Shown here: piece by piece, positions 25,471-34,420 of the stretch | Layout of the letters: each line of letters opens with the position of its first letter | Numbering within the stretch: position 1 is the stretch's first letter | Assembly (NCBI GenBank): GCA_034180455.1 | Contig: JAXFOG010000021.1 | Location: forward strand, 190,530-254,529 | DNA from: JAAZPT01 sp034180455 | GTDB taxonomy: Bacteria > Bacillota > Clostridia > Christensenellales > Aristaeellaceae | Direction of reading: 5' to 3' | Length of the DNA: 64,000 nucleotides | Made by a program: the position numbers and the translations under genes | Notes under the pieces: model-generated | Databases searched by the model: none | What the model saw: the letters and a program-made list of their open reading frames with translations, nothing else | Told to the model about the DNA's origin: nothing

Positions 25471-26424
25471 TCAATATTTTCTCTCAGGCAATACCTTTTC
25501 GGCATCTTCCTGCATGAAAGCGTTATCAACACTCTTAACCCATTTTTCTACCGACTCGTTTTTAACAAGCTTACGGCAAACGTCAAGGAATTGAGGTCCT
25601 AACAGTGGGTTGCACTCAACTGTTGCGTTGGCTTCGCCAGCTACCATAGCTTCAAATATACCCTTTACGCCATCTACGGATACTGTCTTGATATCTACGC
25701 TTGGCTTTAATCCTGCTTCTTTAATAGCTTCAATAGCGCCTAGCATCATATCGTCATTGTGAGCATATACTCCATTGATTTGACCAGGATAACTCTTTAG
25801 GAAAGCTTCCATAACTTCCTTACCACCTGCTCTGGTAAAGTCACCAGACTGAGTAGCTATGATCTTCATGTCAGGATAATCTTTTTCAAGCTTAGCTGCA
25901 AAACCCTTCTGTCTATCAACTGCTGCAGAAGCGCCAACTGTGCCCTGAAGCTCTACAATGTTGCCTTTGTTCTCAAGTAACTTTGCCATAGCATCAGCTG
26001 CCATCTCACCTTCTGCAACAAAGTCTGAACCTATAAAGCAAGTATATAGATCCTTAAACTCTTCGTCTACTTCACGGTCAAGTAGAACTACTGGAATACC
26101 TGCGTCCTTGGCTTCTTGGAGAACTGCGCCCCAGCCTGTGGATACTACAGGAGCCAAACCAATTACATCTACACCCTGATTGATAAAGTTACGGATTGCA
26201 GCTATCTGATTCTCTTGCTTTTGTTGTGCATCTGCAAAGTAGAATGTAAGCTCGCCTTCCTTTTGAGCAGCCTCAAAGGTCTCTTTTATAGAAGCTGTCT
26301 CGGCATCACGCCATCCAGACTCCTGACCTATCTGGGCAAATCCTACTGAAAAGCCCTCTGCTAATGCAGAGCCTACACCAAGCAACATTGCGAATACTAC
26401 AAGCAAAGCTAGTAATTTTTTCAT
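25471..26424 (-). CDS. ytfQ: Sugar-binding protein, YtfQ-like
   Basis: 317 residues. Start ATG 26424 (AGGAGG nine bases before) gives a signal peptide MKKLLALLVVFAMLLGVGSA ending ALA-E. The mature part follows YtfQ: VGFAQIGQESGWRDAETASI, ADAQQKQENQIAAIRNF, APVVSTGWGAVLQEAKDAGI, NIVELQGTVGASAAVDRQKG, SGDFTRAGGKEVMEAFL, and GVYAHNDDMMLGAIEAIKEA. It captures galactofuranose or a related furanose outside the membrane. There is no lipobox cysteine, which is unusual for a Gram-positive binding protein. Confidence 0.93.
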   Translation of the reverse strand: MKKLLALLVVFAMLLGVGSALAEGFSVGFAQIGQESGWRDAETASIKETFEAAQKEGELTFYFADAQQKQENQIAAIRNFINQGVDVIGLAPVVSTGWGAVLQEAKDAGIPVVLLDREVDEEFKDLYTCFIGSDFVAEGEMAADAMAKLLENKGNIVELQGTVGASAAVDRQKGFAAKLEKDYPDMKIIATQSGDFTRAGGKEVMEAFLKSYPGQINGVYAHNDDMMLGAIEAIKEAGLKPSVDIKTVSVDGVKGIFEAMVAGEANATVECNPLLGPQFLDVCRKLVKNESVEKWVKSVDNAFMQEDAEKVLPERKY

Positions 26425-26469
26425 AAAAATCAACCTCCTAATAATAGCTTTTGTTGTTTTATTGCTTTT

Positions 26470-26498
26470 ACAGTACTATTTTTTCTAGCAAAAGTCAA
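26470..26498 (-). promoter_or_regulatory. Promoter of the YtfQRT-YjfF operon
   Basis: Minus strand TTGACT (26498-26493), 17-base spacer, TACTGT (26475-26470), about 45 bases before the binding-protein ATG. The imperfect -10 fits an activator-assisted promoter. Confidence 0.55.
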
Positions 26499-26595
26499 TA
26501 TAAATGAAAAAATTTATATTTTTTGATAATATTGTTACATTTTTTACAAAATTATAATTTTTAAATTCTATTTTTATTATGATACATTTTTAAAA

Positions 26596-27468
26596 TCATT
26601 CCACATTCATCTTTTTGTATCTGCCTACGCTAATGCCCATGTGCTTGAAAAATAGCTTTTGCAAATACTGCGCTGATGATATTCCTACTGCGTTGGCTAT
26701 GTCTAGCAAGCTCATATCCTTGTTTTTTAGCAGCTCCATAGCCTTGTTGATGCGTATTTTTTGCAGAGAGTATATTATTGTACAGTTTTTTTCCTGCTTA
26801 TATATCATCTGCAAATAGCTAGGGTGTATGCCTAATTCGCTTGCTATATCGGCAATTCGCACATCGTACTTATAGTTTTTTTCTAAATATTCATCTGTAA
26901 AGCTTACATATTTATTGCTGTAAGTAGCTTGTGGGTTATCATTCCAAAGATAGGCTATGTTTAGCAACAGCTCTGAGCATAGCATATCTCTTAGCTCTTC
27001 GGCAGGCTTATCTTCGTCTGCGAAGTTTATTATCTGCTTTAAAATAAGATATATGGAATTGTCGTTATCGGTAAACACCCTATAATCACAGGGTTTGCTG
27101 GCTGCTTCTTTCAATGGAGCATAGGCGTTCCATAACTCTGCAATTGATGGCGAAGTGGATCCTTTCTCTTCGGTAACCACAAATTCCACATTCATCATAG
27201 ACACATCAGGAGTCTCGTAGTAAAGGCTGGAATGATATACCCCTGAATCTATGAATATAAACTGTCTTGGGCCTAGCCTTACAGATTTTCCTTCCATATT
27301 AAGACAGATAAGTCCCTTGTTTACATACATTATTTCGGCTGTGATATGGCTATGTGAAAAGCTTACCGTTGTACGTACCATATCGGACCTATCGTAATAG
27401 TATTTTACTTTTGGTTGAAATCCACCTTGCAAGTATTTTTTGTTGAATATGGTATATGGATTATTCAA
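26596..27468 (-). CDS. AraC-family transcriptional regulator
   Basis: About 290 residues. A cupin-like N-terminal sensor (SHITAEIMYVNKGLICLNME, LGPRQFIFIDSGVYHSSLYY) is followed by two helix-turn-helix units at the C-terminus: IADIASELGIHPSYLQMIYK and LLDIANAVGISSAQYLQKLF. Start taken as TTG 27468 because GGAGG lies eight bases before it; a GTG at 27483 is also in frame but has no site. The gene overlaps the other AraC regulator's end, so both are made from one mRNA. Likely controls the flanking sugar operons. Confidence 0.88.
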   Translation of the reverse strand: MNNPYTIFNKKYLQGGFQPKVKYYYDRSDMVRTTVSFSHSHITAEIMYVNKGLICLNMEGKSVRLGPRQFIFIDSGVYHSSLYYETPDVSMMNVEFVVTEEKGSTSPSIAELWNAYAPLKEAASKPCDYRVFTDNDNSIYLILKQIINFADEDKPAEELRDMLCSELLLNIAYLWNDNPQATYSNKYVSFTDEYLEKNYKYDVRIADIASELGIHPSYLQMIYKQEKNCTIIYSLQKIRINKAMELLKNKDMSLLDIANAVGISSAQYLQKLFFKHMGISVGRYKKMNVE

Positions 27469-28381
27469 ATTTTTCGCCTCCACGTATCTTTATAAGCTCC
27501 TCACTGCCCACTTTCTCTATCTCGTATTTTTCTTCATCTTCATAGTTTGAAGTAAGATCATAGGTGTTTCTAAACTCTCTTGGGGTGAGCCCAGTAGACT
27601 TTTTAAACATTCTATAAAAATACTTGATATTGCCTATTGAGCAGGCCTCTGCTATCTCGTCTATATTGCGTGAGGACTTTCTTAGTAGCTCTTTTGCATG
27701 GGCTATGCGCAGCTCCTGTATGTAATTTAGCATGGTCTTGCCCACCTCTTCCGAAAACAACTTATGCAGATAGTTTACATGCACACCTATAAAGTCTGCC
27801 ACATCTTGAGCAGATATTTGATTGCTATAGTTGGATTTTATATATCGTATTGCCTTGTTTACATAGGGACTGTAACTTTTAGGATCGTTATATATGCCTT
27901 GCAACTGCATATCAATATTTTTTAATATACTTACCAGCAGCAATACAATAGGAACACTTCTATCAAATTTAGCATTGGCAAGATATATGCTTAGTAGCCT
28001 TATAAAATCTGCATGTGTGCCACCATCATCACTAAATATCACTACATCAGAATTTCTTTGCAAAAAGCTCTTTATTCTAAAAAAATCTTCTGAGCTTTGG
28101 GTAAAATCTACTCCCTTGCACTTGCCCTCGGCAACAGTAATATCAAGCGAAGAGCATGAAAAATCATCGCTCTTATTTTTTACCCTGTATCCCGTATTCT
28201 CTCCTATAAGCAATATATTGCCAGCGTAGCATCTTTCTTTAAATGAGCCACATGAATAAACGCAACTGCCTGCATTAAAGAGTATTATCCTTACACATTT
28301 CTCTGGCGCAATCTCGGCAACCCTAAATCCACTTACGTAGGTCTTTATTTCCTTTATTACTGGATAAAAGTATTTTTGCAT
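27461..28381 (-). CDS. AraC-family transcriptional regulator
   Basis: 306 residues from ATG 28381. The N-terminal sensor is less cupin-like (APEKCVRIILFNAGSCVYSC, AGNILLIGENTGYRV). The C-terminal DNA-binding part has ISAQDVADFIGVHVNYLHKL and IDEIAEACSIGNIKYFYRMF, followed by KKSTGLTPREFRNTYD, which is the conserved AraC ending. It is divergent from the alpha-galactoside operon, and the intergenic region holds three matching 18-base sites, so it probably regulates that operon and itself (inference). An acidic tail (SNYEDEEKYEIEKVGSEE) follows the domain. Confidence 0.9.
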   Translation of the reverse strand: MQKYFYPVIKEIKTYVSGFRVAEIAPEKCVRIILFNAGSCVYSCGSFKERCYAGNILLIGENTGYRVKNKSDDFSCSSLDITVAEGKCKGVDFTQSSEDFFRIKSFLQRNSDVVIFSDDGGTHADFIRLLSIYLANAKFDRSVPIVLLLVSILKNIDMQLQGIYNDPKSYSPYVNKAIRYIKSNYSNQISAQDVADFIGVHVNYLHKLFSEEVGKTMLNYIQELRIAHAKELLRKSSRNIDEIAEACSIGNIKYFYRMFKKSTGLTPREFRNTYDLTSNYEDEEKYEIEKVGSEELIKIRGGEKFE

Positions 28382-28389
28382 AATTCCTC

Positions 28390-28428
28390 GTATACTATTC
28401 TAATATTTTTGTATATTATTCTCATATA
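28390..28428. promoter_or_regulatory. Direct-repeat operator, two half-sites 21 bases apart
   Basis: GTATACTATTCTAATATT (28390-28407) and GTATATTATTCTCATATA (28411-28428) start exactly 21 bases apart, two helical turns, the geometry of AraC-type sites. They lie next to the divergent araC-family start codon. Confidence 0.6.
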
Positions 28429-28479
28429 TATTATACATAAATGTTATTTTATGTCAATATTTTATTATATATCACATTT

Positions 28480-28506
28480 TATATTAGAATAATATACTTT
28501 TATAAT
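28480..28506. promoter_or_regulatory. Inverted third half-site plus -10 of the alpha-galactoside operon
   Basis: TATATTAGAATAATATAC (28480-28497) is the reverse complement of the two upstream half-sites with one mismatch. It overlaps the expected -35 position for the TATAAT at 28501-28506, and no good -35 hexamer is present, which fits an activator-dependent promoter. Confidence 0.55.
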
Positions 28507-28576
28507 ATAATAGATACTGTTTTTTTCATTGTCAATTGTTATAATCTTTTTAATAAATTTAATAAGGAGGACAAAA

Positions 28577-29796
28577 ATGAAAGATTTCTTTCATTATGTC
28601 TAGCATTGTGTCTTATGATGACAGCATTCGTTATAAGCGCTAATGCAGAAAATGTAACACTTAACTTTGCAATTTGGGATAAAAACCAACAGCCTGGTAT
28701 GGAAGCTATTGCAGCAGCATATCACGAGGCTCATCCAGAAGTAACTGTAAATGTAGAAGTTACCCCTTGGACAGAGTATTGGACAAAGCTTAGCGCAGCT
28801 GCTGAAGGTGGCGCTCTACCAGATGTATTCTGGATGCACTCCAATCAGTTCTATGTATACGCTGGCGCAGGCACACTGCTTGACCTAAGCGATCTTGGCA
28901 TAGACTATACACCATATCCAGAAGGAATTACCCAGAAGTATCAATTTGAAGGCAAGCAGCTCGCAGTTCCTAAGGACTATGATACAATCGCTCTTGCATA
29001 CAACAAAGAGCTCTTTGATAAAGCTGGTCTAAAGTATCCAGACGATACATGGACATGGGATACCTTGCTAGAGAATGCTCAAAAGCTTACAGATGAAGCA
29101 AACGGCATATATGGCTTTGGTGCTCCTCTAAGTGACCAATCTGGTTTCCTAGATTTCATTTATCAAAATGGTGGATTCGAGCTTAAAGACAACAAGTCTG
29201 GCTATGACACTCCAGAAACACGTGAAGCTTTGCAGTTCTACATTGACCTTGCTACAAAATATAAGGTTTCTCCAACTCCACAAAGCTTCTCTGATATCAG
29301 TGCAGACGATCAGTTTAAATCCGGCAAGCTTGCTATGCTATATGTAGGCACATGGATGATGAGCGACTACATGGCATTTGACGATATCAAGGATAAGTTT
29401 GACCTTGCTGTACTACCACAGGGCAAAGTAAGAGCTACTATCTACAACGGTCTTGGATATTCAGGCGCAGCTACCACAGCTCATCCTGAGGTTGTAAAAG
29501 ACTTTATCAAGTTTGCAGGTAGCGAAGAAGCCAACATCATTCAGGCAAAATATAAGGCTGCTATACCTGCATACGCTGGCACCGAGAAATACTTTGTAGA
29601 GAATTTCCCGAACATCAATATCGGCGTATATCCTGAAATGATCTCCTATGGCGTTCCATTCCCAACATCACAGAAGAAGGGTCTTTGGGTAGACGCAGAG
29701 TATGAGAACCTTGGCGCAGTTTACACAGGTGAATTTACACTTGACGAAGCTTGCGACAGACTTCATAGCATTATAACCGAGACAGAAGAAGAATGA
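28577..29796 (+). pseudogene. Family 1 sugar-binding protein gene with start-proximal frameshift
   Basis: A solute-binding protein of about 400 residues (NFAIWDKNQQPGMEAIAAAY, LPDVFWMHSNQFYVYAGAGT, SGKLAMLYVGTWMMSDYMAF), first gene of the alpha-galactoside importer. AAGGAGG is well placed for the ATG at 28577, but from that ATG the frame reads MKDFFHYV and stops at TAG. The mature protein lies in the other frame. One extra A in the run after ATG would restore MKRFLSLCLALCLMMTAF...NA-E, a perfect signal peptide. The body is otherwise intact to 29796. Either a real mutation, a sequencing error in the A-run, or unusual decoding. An in-frame TTG at 28606 lacks a ribosome site. Confidence 0.8.
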
Positions 29797-29813
29797 TTTA
29801 ATCTTAAACAACC

Positions 29814-29837
29814 CGGGTCGGGAGCAATCCCGACCCG
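29814..29837 (+). terminator. GC-rich hairpin between binding protein and permease genes
   Basis: Perfect 9-bp stem CGGGTCGGG / CCCGACCCG with loop AGCAAT, followed by only TTT and then the next ribosome site. It is better seen as a 3' stabiliser or partial attenuator than a full terminator. Confidence 0.6.
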
Positions 29838-29853
29838 TTTGGGAGGAAAAACA

Positions 29854-30753
29854 ATGAAATCCAGCAGATTGAAAAGGGCGTTTAAATCTGAGTACGCATG
29901 GGCGTACTTTATGGTTCTGCCCACAATTATTGGGCTTACTGTACTAAATATTTACCCCCTTTTTGAAACCATATTCCTAAGCCTGCACAAAAAGCAGAGC
30001 CTTTCTGGCATGAAATACATAGGCCTGAAGAATTATGTAAAGCTGTTTTCGGATCCTCTAACGCTGCAAGCCACAATAAACACATTTCTATTCATGCTAT
30101 ACACTGTGCCAATAGGCATTATGATGTCTTTGGTGCTTGCCACAATGCTAAACAACAACATTCGCTTCAAGAGCCTATTTAGAGGAATATATTTCTTGCC
30201 AATAGTAGTAGCTCCAGCAGCTGTTGCACTTGTATGGAAGTGGATATATAACTCTGAATTTGGCATACTGAATCAGTTTTTATCGTTGTTTGGGATAAAG
30301 GGCCCTGTATGGATAGCCACACCTGGCGTAACACTAGTGGCGGCTGCAATTATAGCTATATGGAGCAGCGTTGGTTACGATCTAATTATGCTGCTTGCAG
30401 GCTTACAGTCCATACCTCGCGTGCTTTACGAGGCTGCCGAAATTGACGGTGTCAATTCTTGGCAAAGATTTAGATATATCACCATACCTCAGCTATCTCC
30501 TGTGCTATTCTTTGTTACAGTAATGCGTACAATGTCGGCGCTAAAGCAGTTTGATATAATCTATCTGTTGGTAGATAAATATAATCCCGCATTCAGATCC
30601 ACTCAAACCCTTATGCTGCAGTTCTACATAGAGGCTTTCCCAAAGCACAATCAGGGCTATGGAGCTGCGATAGTAACATATTCTTTCGTAATAATAATGC
30701 TCATTACGGTGCTACAGTTTATTGGCGAAAAGAAATTTGTGCACTATAAATAG
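29854..30753 (+). CDS. Sugar ABC transporter permease (MalF/UgpA-like)
   Basis: 299 residues, six predicted helices. ATG 29854 is used because GGAGGAAAAAC precedes it; the frame is open slightly further upstream. MVLPTIIGLTVLNIYPLFET and the EAA coupling loop (YEAAEIDGVNSWQRFRYITI) are characteristic of carbohydrate-uptake CUT1 permeases. It pairs with the next gene to form the channel for the adjacent binding protein. The cognate ATPase is not in this operon, so a shared MsmK-type ATPase is expected elsewhere. Confidence 0.92.
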   Translation: MKSSRLKRAFKSEYAWAYFMVLPTIIGLTVLNIYPLFETIFLSLHKKQSLSGMKYIGLKNYVKLFSDPLTLQATINTFLFMLYTVPIGIMMSLVLATMLNNNIRFKSLFRGIYFLPIVVAPAAVALVWKWIYNSEFGILNQFLSLFGIKGPVWIATPGVTLVAAAIIAIWSSVGYDLIMLLAGLQSIPRVLYEAAEIDGVNSWQRFRYITIPQLSPVLFFVTVMRTMSALKQFDIIYLLVDKYNPAFRSTQTLMLQFYIEAFPKHNQGYGAAIVTYSFVIIMLITVLQFIGEKKFVHYK

Positions 30754-30761
30754 GAGGGAAT

Positions 30762-31604
30762 ATGAGTAAAGCAAAAAATAATACAGGAATAAAAAAGAAT
30801 CATTTTTGGATATATTTTTTCCTGTTACTTGGTTCAATTTTGATGATATTCCCGTTCTTTTGGATGATACTTACATCATTCAAAACGGTTAGTGAATCCA
30901 TGAGGATACCACCAACATTTTGGCCAAATGCATTTAATTTTGATAATTACACTGGTGCAACACAGATGTTGCCTTTTAAAGCCTTATACATCAATACAAT
31001 ATTGCTTGTAATATACAGAATTATATGCGCAGTGGTATTCTCATCAATGGCAGCCTTTGCATTTGCAAAGCTTGAATTTCCACTTAAAAACGTGCTTTTT
31101 ACAATAGTTATTGCTCAGATGATGCTGCCCACGCAGATATTCATAATCCCACAATACAGAATGCTAGGAGCTATGGGTCAACTAAATACTATATTCGCAT
31201 TGGTTTTCCCAGGACTTGTAAGCGCATTTGGCACGTTCTTTCTAAGGCAGTTCTATTTGGGGCTTCCCGATGACCTTGCCGAGGCCTCAAAGCTTGATGG
31301 CTGCAACGTTTTTCAGACCTTTACGAGGATAATGTTCCCTCTTACACACACAGCAGTTATTGCTCTGTCCATATTTACAGCTATATTCGCCTACTCCGAT
31401 ATGATGTGGCCACTAATAGTAAATATGCAAATAGAGAAGATGACACTATCCTCTGGCCTAAGTACATTAAATGCCGGCTTCAGCACCAATTATCCAGTTC
31501 TAATGGCTGGTGCTACACTGGCTATGATACCTATGTTGATATTATACCTAGTGTTCCAGAAGCAATTTATTGAGGGTATCGCCCTCACTGGTACAAAAGG
31601 CTAA
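30762..31604 (+). CDS. Sugar ABC transporter permease (MalG/UgpE-like)
   Basis: 280 residues, six helices, starting eight bases after the first permease with GGAGGG as ribosome site. FPFFWMILTSFKTVSESMRI, the EAA loop (LAEASKLDGCNVFQTFTRIM) and the C-terminal AGATLAMIPMLILYLVFQKQ and FIEGIALTGTKG are standard for CUT1 second permeases. It completes the membrane part of an alpha-galactoside importer, as judged from the GH4 enzyme that follows. Confidence 0.93.
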   Translation: MSKAKNNTGIKKNHFWIYFFLLLGSILMIFPFFWMILTSFKTVSESMRIPPTFWPNAFNFDNYTGATQMLPFKALYINTILLVIYRIICAVVFSSMAAFAFAKLEFPLKNVLFTIVIAQMMLPTQIFIIPQYRMLGAMGQLNTIFALVFPGLVSAFGTFFLRQFYLGLPDDLAEASKLDGCNVFQTFTRIMFPLTHTAVIALSIFTAIFAYSDMMWPLIVNMQIEKMTLSSGLSTLNAGFSTNYPVLMAGATLAMIPMLILYLVFQKQFIEGIALTGTKG

Positions 31605-31633
31605 ATATATAATTTATATTTTAAGGAGCGAGT

Positions 31634-32956
31634 ATGAAGATTACTTTCATGGGTGCAGGAAGCACTGTATTTGTGCGCAACATCGTGCGCGACTGTCTGA
31701 ACACTGAGGGTCTTAAGGACGCTGAATACGCCCTTTACGATATAGACGGAGAGAGACTTGCCGACAGTGAAATGATACTAAAGCACTACAACGATAGCTT
31801 AAATGGTGGCAAAGCCCACATAAGCTCATTCCTGGGTGTTGAAAACAGAAAGGCTGCTCTAAGGGGCGCAGACTTTGTAATAAACGCTATACAGGTAGGT
31901 CTATATGAGCCATGCACAGTTATAGATTTTGAAGTTCCAAAGAAATATGGCCTTAGGCAAACAATAGCCGATACACTTGGCATTGGTGGCATTATGCGCG
32001 CATTAAGAACTATACCTGTAATGCAAGACTTTGCTGACGATATAGAAGAAGTTTGCCCAGACGCTCTATTCCTAAACTATGTAAACCCAATGGCAATGCT
32101 TACTGGCTATATGCTACGCTATACCAATGTAAAGACAGTTGGTCTTTGCCACAGCGTACAAGTTTGCACAAAGGAGCTTTTTGAGCAGCTTGGTATGGAA
32201 GATAAGCTGGAAGGTCGCAGAGAGCTTATCGCTGGTATTAACCACATGGGTTGGTTGCTTGAGATAAGAGATAGATTTGGTAACGATCTATATCCTGAGA
32301 TCAAAAAGCGTGCAGCAGAAAAGAATGCAAATGAAAAGCATAAAAATATGGTTCGCTTTGACTATATAAAGAACTTTGGATACTACTGCACAGAGAGTAG
32401 CGAGCATAATAGTGAGTACAACAACTTCTATATTCGTAAAGACACCCCTGAATACATTGAAAAATTCAACATTCCTCTTGACGAATATCCAAGACGCTGC
32501 GTAAATCAAATAGAAGGCTGGAAGAAAGAAAAAGAAGAAATAATAAAGAACGCTTCCAAAGATGAGTTCTCTCAGTCCAAAGAATATGCCAGCATTATTA
32601 TAGAGTCTATAATAAAGAATAAGCCTGCTGAAATAGGTGGCAACGTTATAAACACTGGCCTTATAGAGAACCTACCTCCAAATGCCTGTGTTGAGGTTCC
32701 ATGTCTTGTAGACGGTCATGGAATTCATCCTTGCCACGTCGGCCCACTGCCTGAGCAGCTAGCTGCTATGAATAGAACAAACATCAACGTACAGCTACTT
32801 ACAATTCAAGCAGCCCTAAGCAAGAAGCGTGAGGATATCTACATGGCAGCTATGCTTGAGCCACACACATCTGCTGAACTAAATCAAGACCAAATTCGTG
32901 CCTTGGTAGACGACCTGATTGATGCTCACGGAGTATTCATGAAGGATTACAAATAA
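31634..32956 (+). CDS. melA: GH4 alpha-galactosidase (MelA-type)
   Basis: 440 residues. GH4 enzymes use NAD+ and Mn2+ in an oxidation-elimination mechanism to open alpha-galactosides such as melibiose or raffinose in the cytoplasm. Motifs in order: ITFMGAGSTVFVRNIVRD (NAD site), VGLYEPCTVIDFEVPKKYGL and IADTLGIGGIMRALRTIP, NYVNPMAM at 148-155, C172-H173 in LCHSVQ (metal ligands), and GINHMGW at 201-207. The set matches MelA rather than 6-phospho-glycosidases, since the importer is ABC-type, not PTS. It is the last gene of the operon. Confidence 0.93.
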   Translation: MKITFMGAGSTVFVRNIVRDCLNTEGLKDAEYALYDIDGERLADSEMILKHYNDSLNGGKAHISSFLGVENRKAALRGADFVINAIQVGLYEPCTVIDFEVPKKYGLRQTIADTLGIGGIMRALRTIPVMQDFADDIEEVCPDALFLNYVNPMAMLTGYMLRYTNVKTVGLCHSVQVCTKELFEQLGMEDKLEGRRELIAGINHMGWLLEIRDRFGNDLYPEIKKRAAEKNANEKHKNMVRFDYIKNFGYYCTESSEHNSEYNNFYIRKDTPEYIEKFNIPLDEYPRRCVNQIEGWKKEKEEIIKNASKDEFSQSKEYASIIIESIIKNKPAEIGGNVINTGLIENLPPNACVEVPCLVDGHGIHPCHVGPLPEQLAAMNRTNINVQLLTIQAALSKKREDIYMAAMLEPHTSAELNQDQIRALVDDLIDAHGVFMKDYK

Positions 32957-32978
32957 ATTTGCTTTTCATAAACAAACC

Positions 32979-33016
32979 TTTCAATACAAAAGCAGCTAGG
33001 ACCTATGTCCTAGCTG
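32979..33016. repeat. Terminator-bearing repeat, copy 1
   Basis: 38 bases identical to 40354-40391. They contain a 10-bp stem CAGCTAGGAC / GTCCTAGCTG with loop CTAT (32993-33016). On the minus strand the stem is followed by CTTTTGTATTG, so it terminates the cysteine-desulfidase gene; the plus-strand operon ends here too. Confidence 0.75.
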
Positions 33017-33047
33017 TATTTATATGGGGATAATTTATTTAATGTTT

Positions 33048-34328
33048 TTATTCTTCTAGCATAATTTCAAGTATCATTTTATCCAATTGTTTCATGCCCT
33101 TGCTACCAAGTGTGCCTATGTTATCAAGAGTGTTCTCTATTCCCTTTGATAGCACTCCATCGCCTCCAAAGAACTCACTGCCATTTAGGTACATTTCAAG
33201 ACCTAGCAATCCAGAATCTACTGCTATTGCTATTTTTGCTGCACAAGATGGTTTTGCTCCATCACATATTATTCCACTTGTTATAGCAAGTGAATTTACA
33301 AGCGTATGAGCCACTACTTTATGGTCTTTGGTCATAAGATAGGCTATTCCGGCTGCTGCTGCACTACCTGCAGTTACGGCTCCACAATAGGCAGAAAGCT
33401 CACCTATCTTGGATTTTGCATGTATAGAGCATAGATTTGATACTACAAGCGAGCGATATAGCATATCTTCTGGCTTGCCACTTGCCTTAAAGTATTCTAT
33501 TACTGGAAGGGAAACAGTAAGCCCTTGATTGCCACTGCCTGAATTTATTACAACAGGCAACTCACAACCACTCATTCTAGCATCACTGCCCGCAGCTGCC
33601 ATTGCTTTTGCTCTGTTTCTAAGGCTGCTGTCGCTTCGTTTCATAAGTATCTTTCCTATTTGAGCGCCCCAGTCGCCTACTAGGCCCTCATTGGCAATAG
33701 CAGTATTGCATTTTATCTGCCTGTCTAGACATTCTTTTACATCTTCTATTTTCAGAATGTCAGCAAACTCACATATGCGACTTATTGTGAGGCAGTTGTA
33801 ATCTTTCTTTGGACTCTCTTCGCAATTTGAAATTTTTGGTAATTCTACACTCTCGCCATTATGCTCCATGGCAACAATATTTGTGTGAAAACCACTTATT
33901 CTTACCGATGAGCTTTCATTGTCTCCATATAGCTTCACAAGTATTTCTAGTGCTTCCTTACAATCCAGTTTGCCTACTGAAACAGGCGTTTTTTCTAAAA
34001 ATTCTTTTATTTTTTCTCTCTGTTCATCACAAACATTACAAATCACTTGCAACATTTTTTCTGAATCGCCTGCCACTATTCCAGCTGCAGCAGCTACTTT
34101 TATGCCTTTCATACCACCAGTATTTGGCACTACTACGCTCTTAACGTTTTTTATTATATTGCCGCTTACAAAAATTTCCACGCTTTGTGGATATGAATCA
34201 AGCAGACTTCTCGCTTTTGCAGCACAGTAGGCTATGGCTATTGGCTCTGTACAGCCCGTAGCCATTTTCAGCTCATCTTGCAATATTTTGCAGTATTGCT
34301 CATATAATGTGGAATCTATAACTTTCAC
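33048..34328 (-). CDS. L-cysteine desulfidase / UPF0597 family (CyuA-like)
   Basis: 426 residues. The family degrades cysteine to pyruvate, ammonia and sulfide with an Fe-S cluster, and is related to serine dehydratase. Diagnostic blocks: MATGCTEPIAIAYCAAKARS near the N-terminus, VVVPNTGGMKGIKVAAAAGI, INSGSGNQGLTVSLPVIEYF, and GIICDGAKPSCAAKIAIAV. The cluster-binding Cys of GCTEP is conserved. Normal length. GGGTG lies near the ATG. It is a single gene, convergent with the alpha-galactoside operon. Confidence 0.92.
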   Translation of the reverse strand: MKVIDSTLYEQYCKILQDELKMATGCTEPIAIAYCAAKARSLLDSYPQSVEIFVSGNIIKNVKSVVVPNTGGMKGIKVAAAAGIVAGDSEKMLQVICNVCDEQREKIKEFLEKTPVSVGKLDCKEALEILVKLYGDNESSSVRISGFHTNIVAMEHNGESVELPKISNCEESPKKDYNCLTISRICEFADILKIEDVKECLDRQIKCNTAIANEGLVGDWGAQIGKILMKRSDSSLRNRAKAMAAAGSDARMSGCELPVVINSGSGNQGLTVSLPVIEYFKASGKPEDMLYRSLVVSNLCSIHAKSKIGELSAYCGAVTAGSAAAAGIAYLMTKDHKVVAHTLVNSLAITSGIICDGAKPSCAAKIAIAVDSGLLGLEMYLNGSEFFGGDGVLSKGIENTLDNIGTLGSKGMKQLDKMILEIMLEE

Positions 34329-34420
34329 CCCATTTCAAGCAGAGTTATTTATTGATTAGCTAAATTCAAAATATTTAATTTAGTCTTATTTTGATTATTT
34401 TTATTTGAGGATTATAAAAA

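Noticed and set aside
28441..28576. Upstream open frame as a long N-terminus for the sugar-binding protein
   Set aside because: It runs through the regulatory region including the third operator site and -10 box, has no ribosome site, and places about 45 residues ahead of the signal peptide.
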